From a virus, in the IMG/VR virus record IMGVR_UViG_3300044946_000077, positions 1-44,426 of that record: a stretch of 44,426 nt of DNA. The stretch is one strand, 5' to 3'. This document shows, piece by piece, positions 44,117 to 44,426 of the stretch. The position numbers and the translations under genes are program-made. Under the pieces are notes generated by a model. The model was not told the origin of the DNA. It made no database searches and worked only from the letters and a program-made list of their open reading frames with translations. Numbering within the stretch: the first letter of the stretch is position 1; each line of letters opens with the position of its first letter.

Positions 44117-44426
44117 CTAACCAGCTTTCGTCAGCGTTCCGTTTCCAGTATCGCCGGCGCATGAGCCGGCGGTTACAATGTACGTTCCTGCGATCGTTCC
44201 GAAGACGGCATCCTTCGAGACCAGCACGAACGTCACCGAATTTCCCTGAAGGTCCGCTGCCGTGATTTCCGCAGCACCGCCGACTTGCTGGCCGGTTAGC
44301 GTGAGCGAGCTGAAGCAGATCGATCCGCCGACCATGGCGTTGCCGGTGATCGTGAAAGCGGAGTTGGAAGAAATGGTCGCAGTGACCGAGAACGGCGAGT
44401 TTGGCGCGGAATTGCTTTTGATGGTG
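44117..44426 (-). CDS. Lipoprotein with Ig-like repeats, C-terminal part (gene crosses contig ends)
   Basis: Completes the gene beginning at 587. Reading continues in phase: codon phase at 44335 equals phase at 44 in the left copy. This part adds beta strands (GGSICFSSLTLTGQQVGGAAEITA, NSVTFVLVSKDAVFGTIAGTYIV) with two cysteines, and ends GDTGNGTLTKAG. The stop codon (44119-44117) is followed after ten bases by the start of the next minus-strand gene. See the left part for function. Confidence 0.8.
   Translation of the reverse strand, partial: TIKSNSAPNSPFSVTATISSNSAFTITGNAMVGGSICFSSLTLTGQQVGGAAEITAADLQGNSVTFVLVSKDAVFGTIAGTYIVTAGSCAGDTGNGTLTKAG
44292..44426. repeat. Terminal direct repeat, right copy
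   Basis: Same 135 bases as 1-135 except T at 44418 for G at 127. Removing one copy gives a circle of 44,291 bases with an intact lipoprotein gene. Confidence 0.9.

Overview
The window is best read as one complete tailed-phage genome with siphovirus architecture, about 44.3 kb once closed. The first 135 bases reappear as the last 135 bases with one mismatch (G at 127, T at 44418). One minus-strand reading frame runs continuously across that join, so the contig is circular, or circularly permuted, and was cut inside a gene. The DNA is GC-rich with short intergenic gaps. Overlaps of the ATGA or GTGA type are the rule, and GTG and TTG starts are common. Lipobox and signal-peptide proteins with low-complexity Gly/Ser/Thr/Ala beta-domains, the choice-of-anchor-like repeats and the general style suggest a Gram-negative soil-type host. 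Acidobacteriota is my guess; it is an inference and not proven. No integrase, DNA polymerase, tRNA, CRISPR or reverse transcriptase was recognised.

Layout. Two minus-strand secreted proteins (a lipoprotein spanning the contig ends, and a small exported protein) stand apart, like a moron pair. Divergent from them is a small XRE regulator (732-935). Then comes a rightward early/middle region (1118-13141). It holds a Gp3-like (recombination-directionality-factor-like) protein, a PD-(D/E)XK exonuclease, a coiled-coil protein, a KTSC protein and a DUF6745 protein with a perfect 23-unit tetrapeptide array. It also holds a membrane/coiled-coil protein, a winged-helix protein, a replication initiator with an iteron cluster inside its gene (probable origin), a probable helicase-loader-type protein, a RusA resolvase and a series of tiny zinc-ribbon and membrane proteins.

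A non-coding stretch at 13142-13326 carries a promoter candidate and a strong RNA-like fold, and leads into the late region. The late order is terminase small (DUF5681-like) and large subunits, then an unusual block of accessory virion or secreted proteins (Ig-like, beta-helix, a ~40-residue repeat protein, a LuxR-type HTH, small membrane proteins). Next come a portal-MuF fusion, a metallopeptidase, an XkdF-like protease fused to scaffold, the major capsid protein flanked by terminators, connectors (with an embedded lipoprotein gene), tail terminator, tail tube, frameshifted tail chaperones and the tape measure. A gene-transfer-agent-like tail tip follows (DUF2460, BR0599, NlpC/P60, J-like), then holin, GH108 endolysin and a spanin-like protein.

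Themes worth attention are an origin hidden in the initiator gene and a candidate structured RNA at the early/late boundary. Others are repeated in-frame nested starts with strong Shine-Dalgarno sites, and key genes (portal, probably terminase) that lack a normal start codon and seem to use CTG. Two virion proteins share one module, tiny zinc-binding proteins are abundant, and the palindrome GCGATCGC is over-represented.
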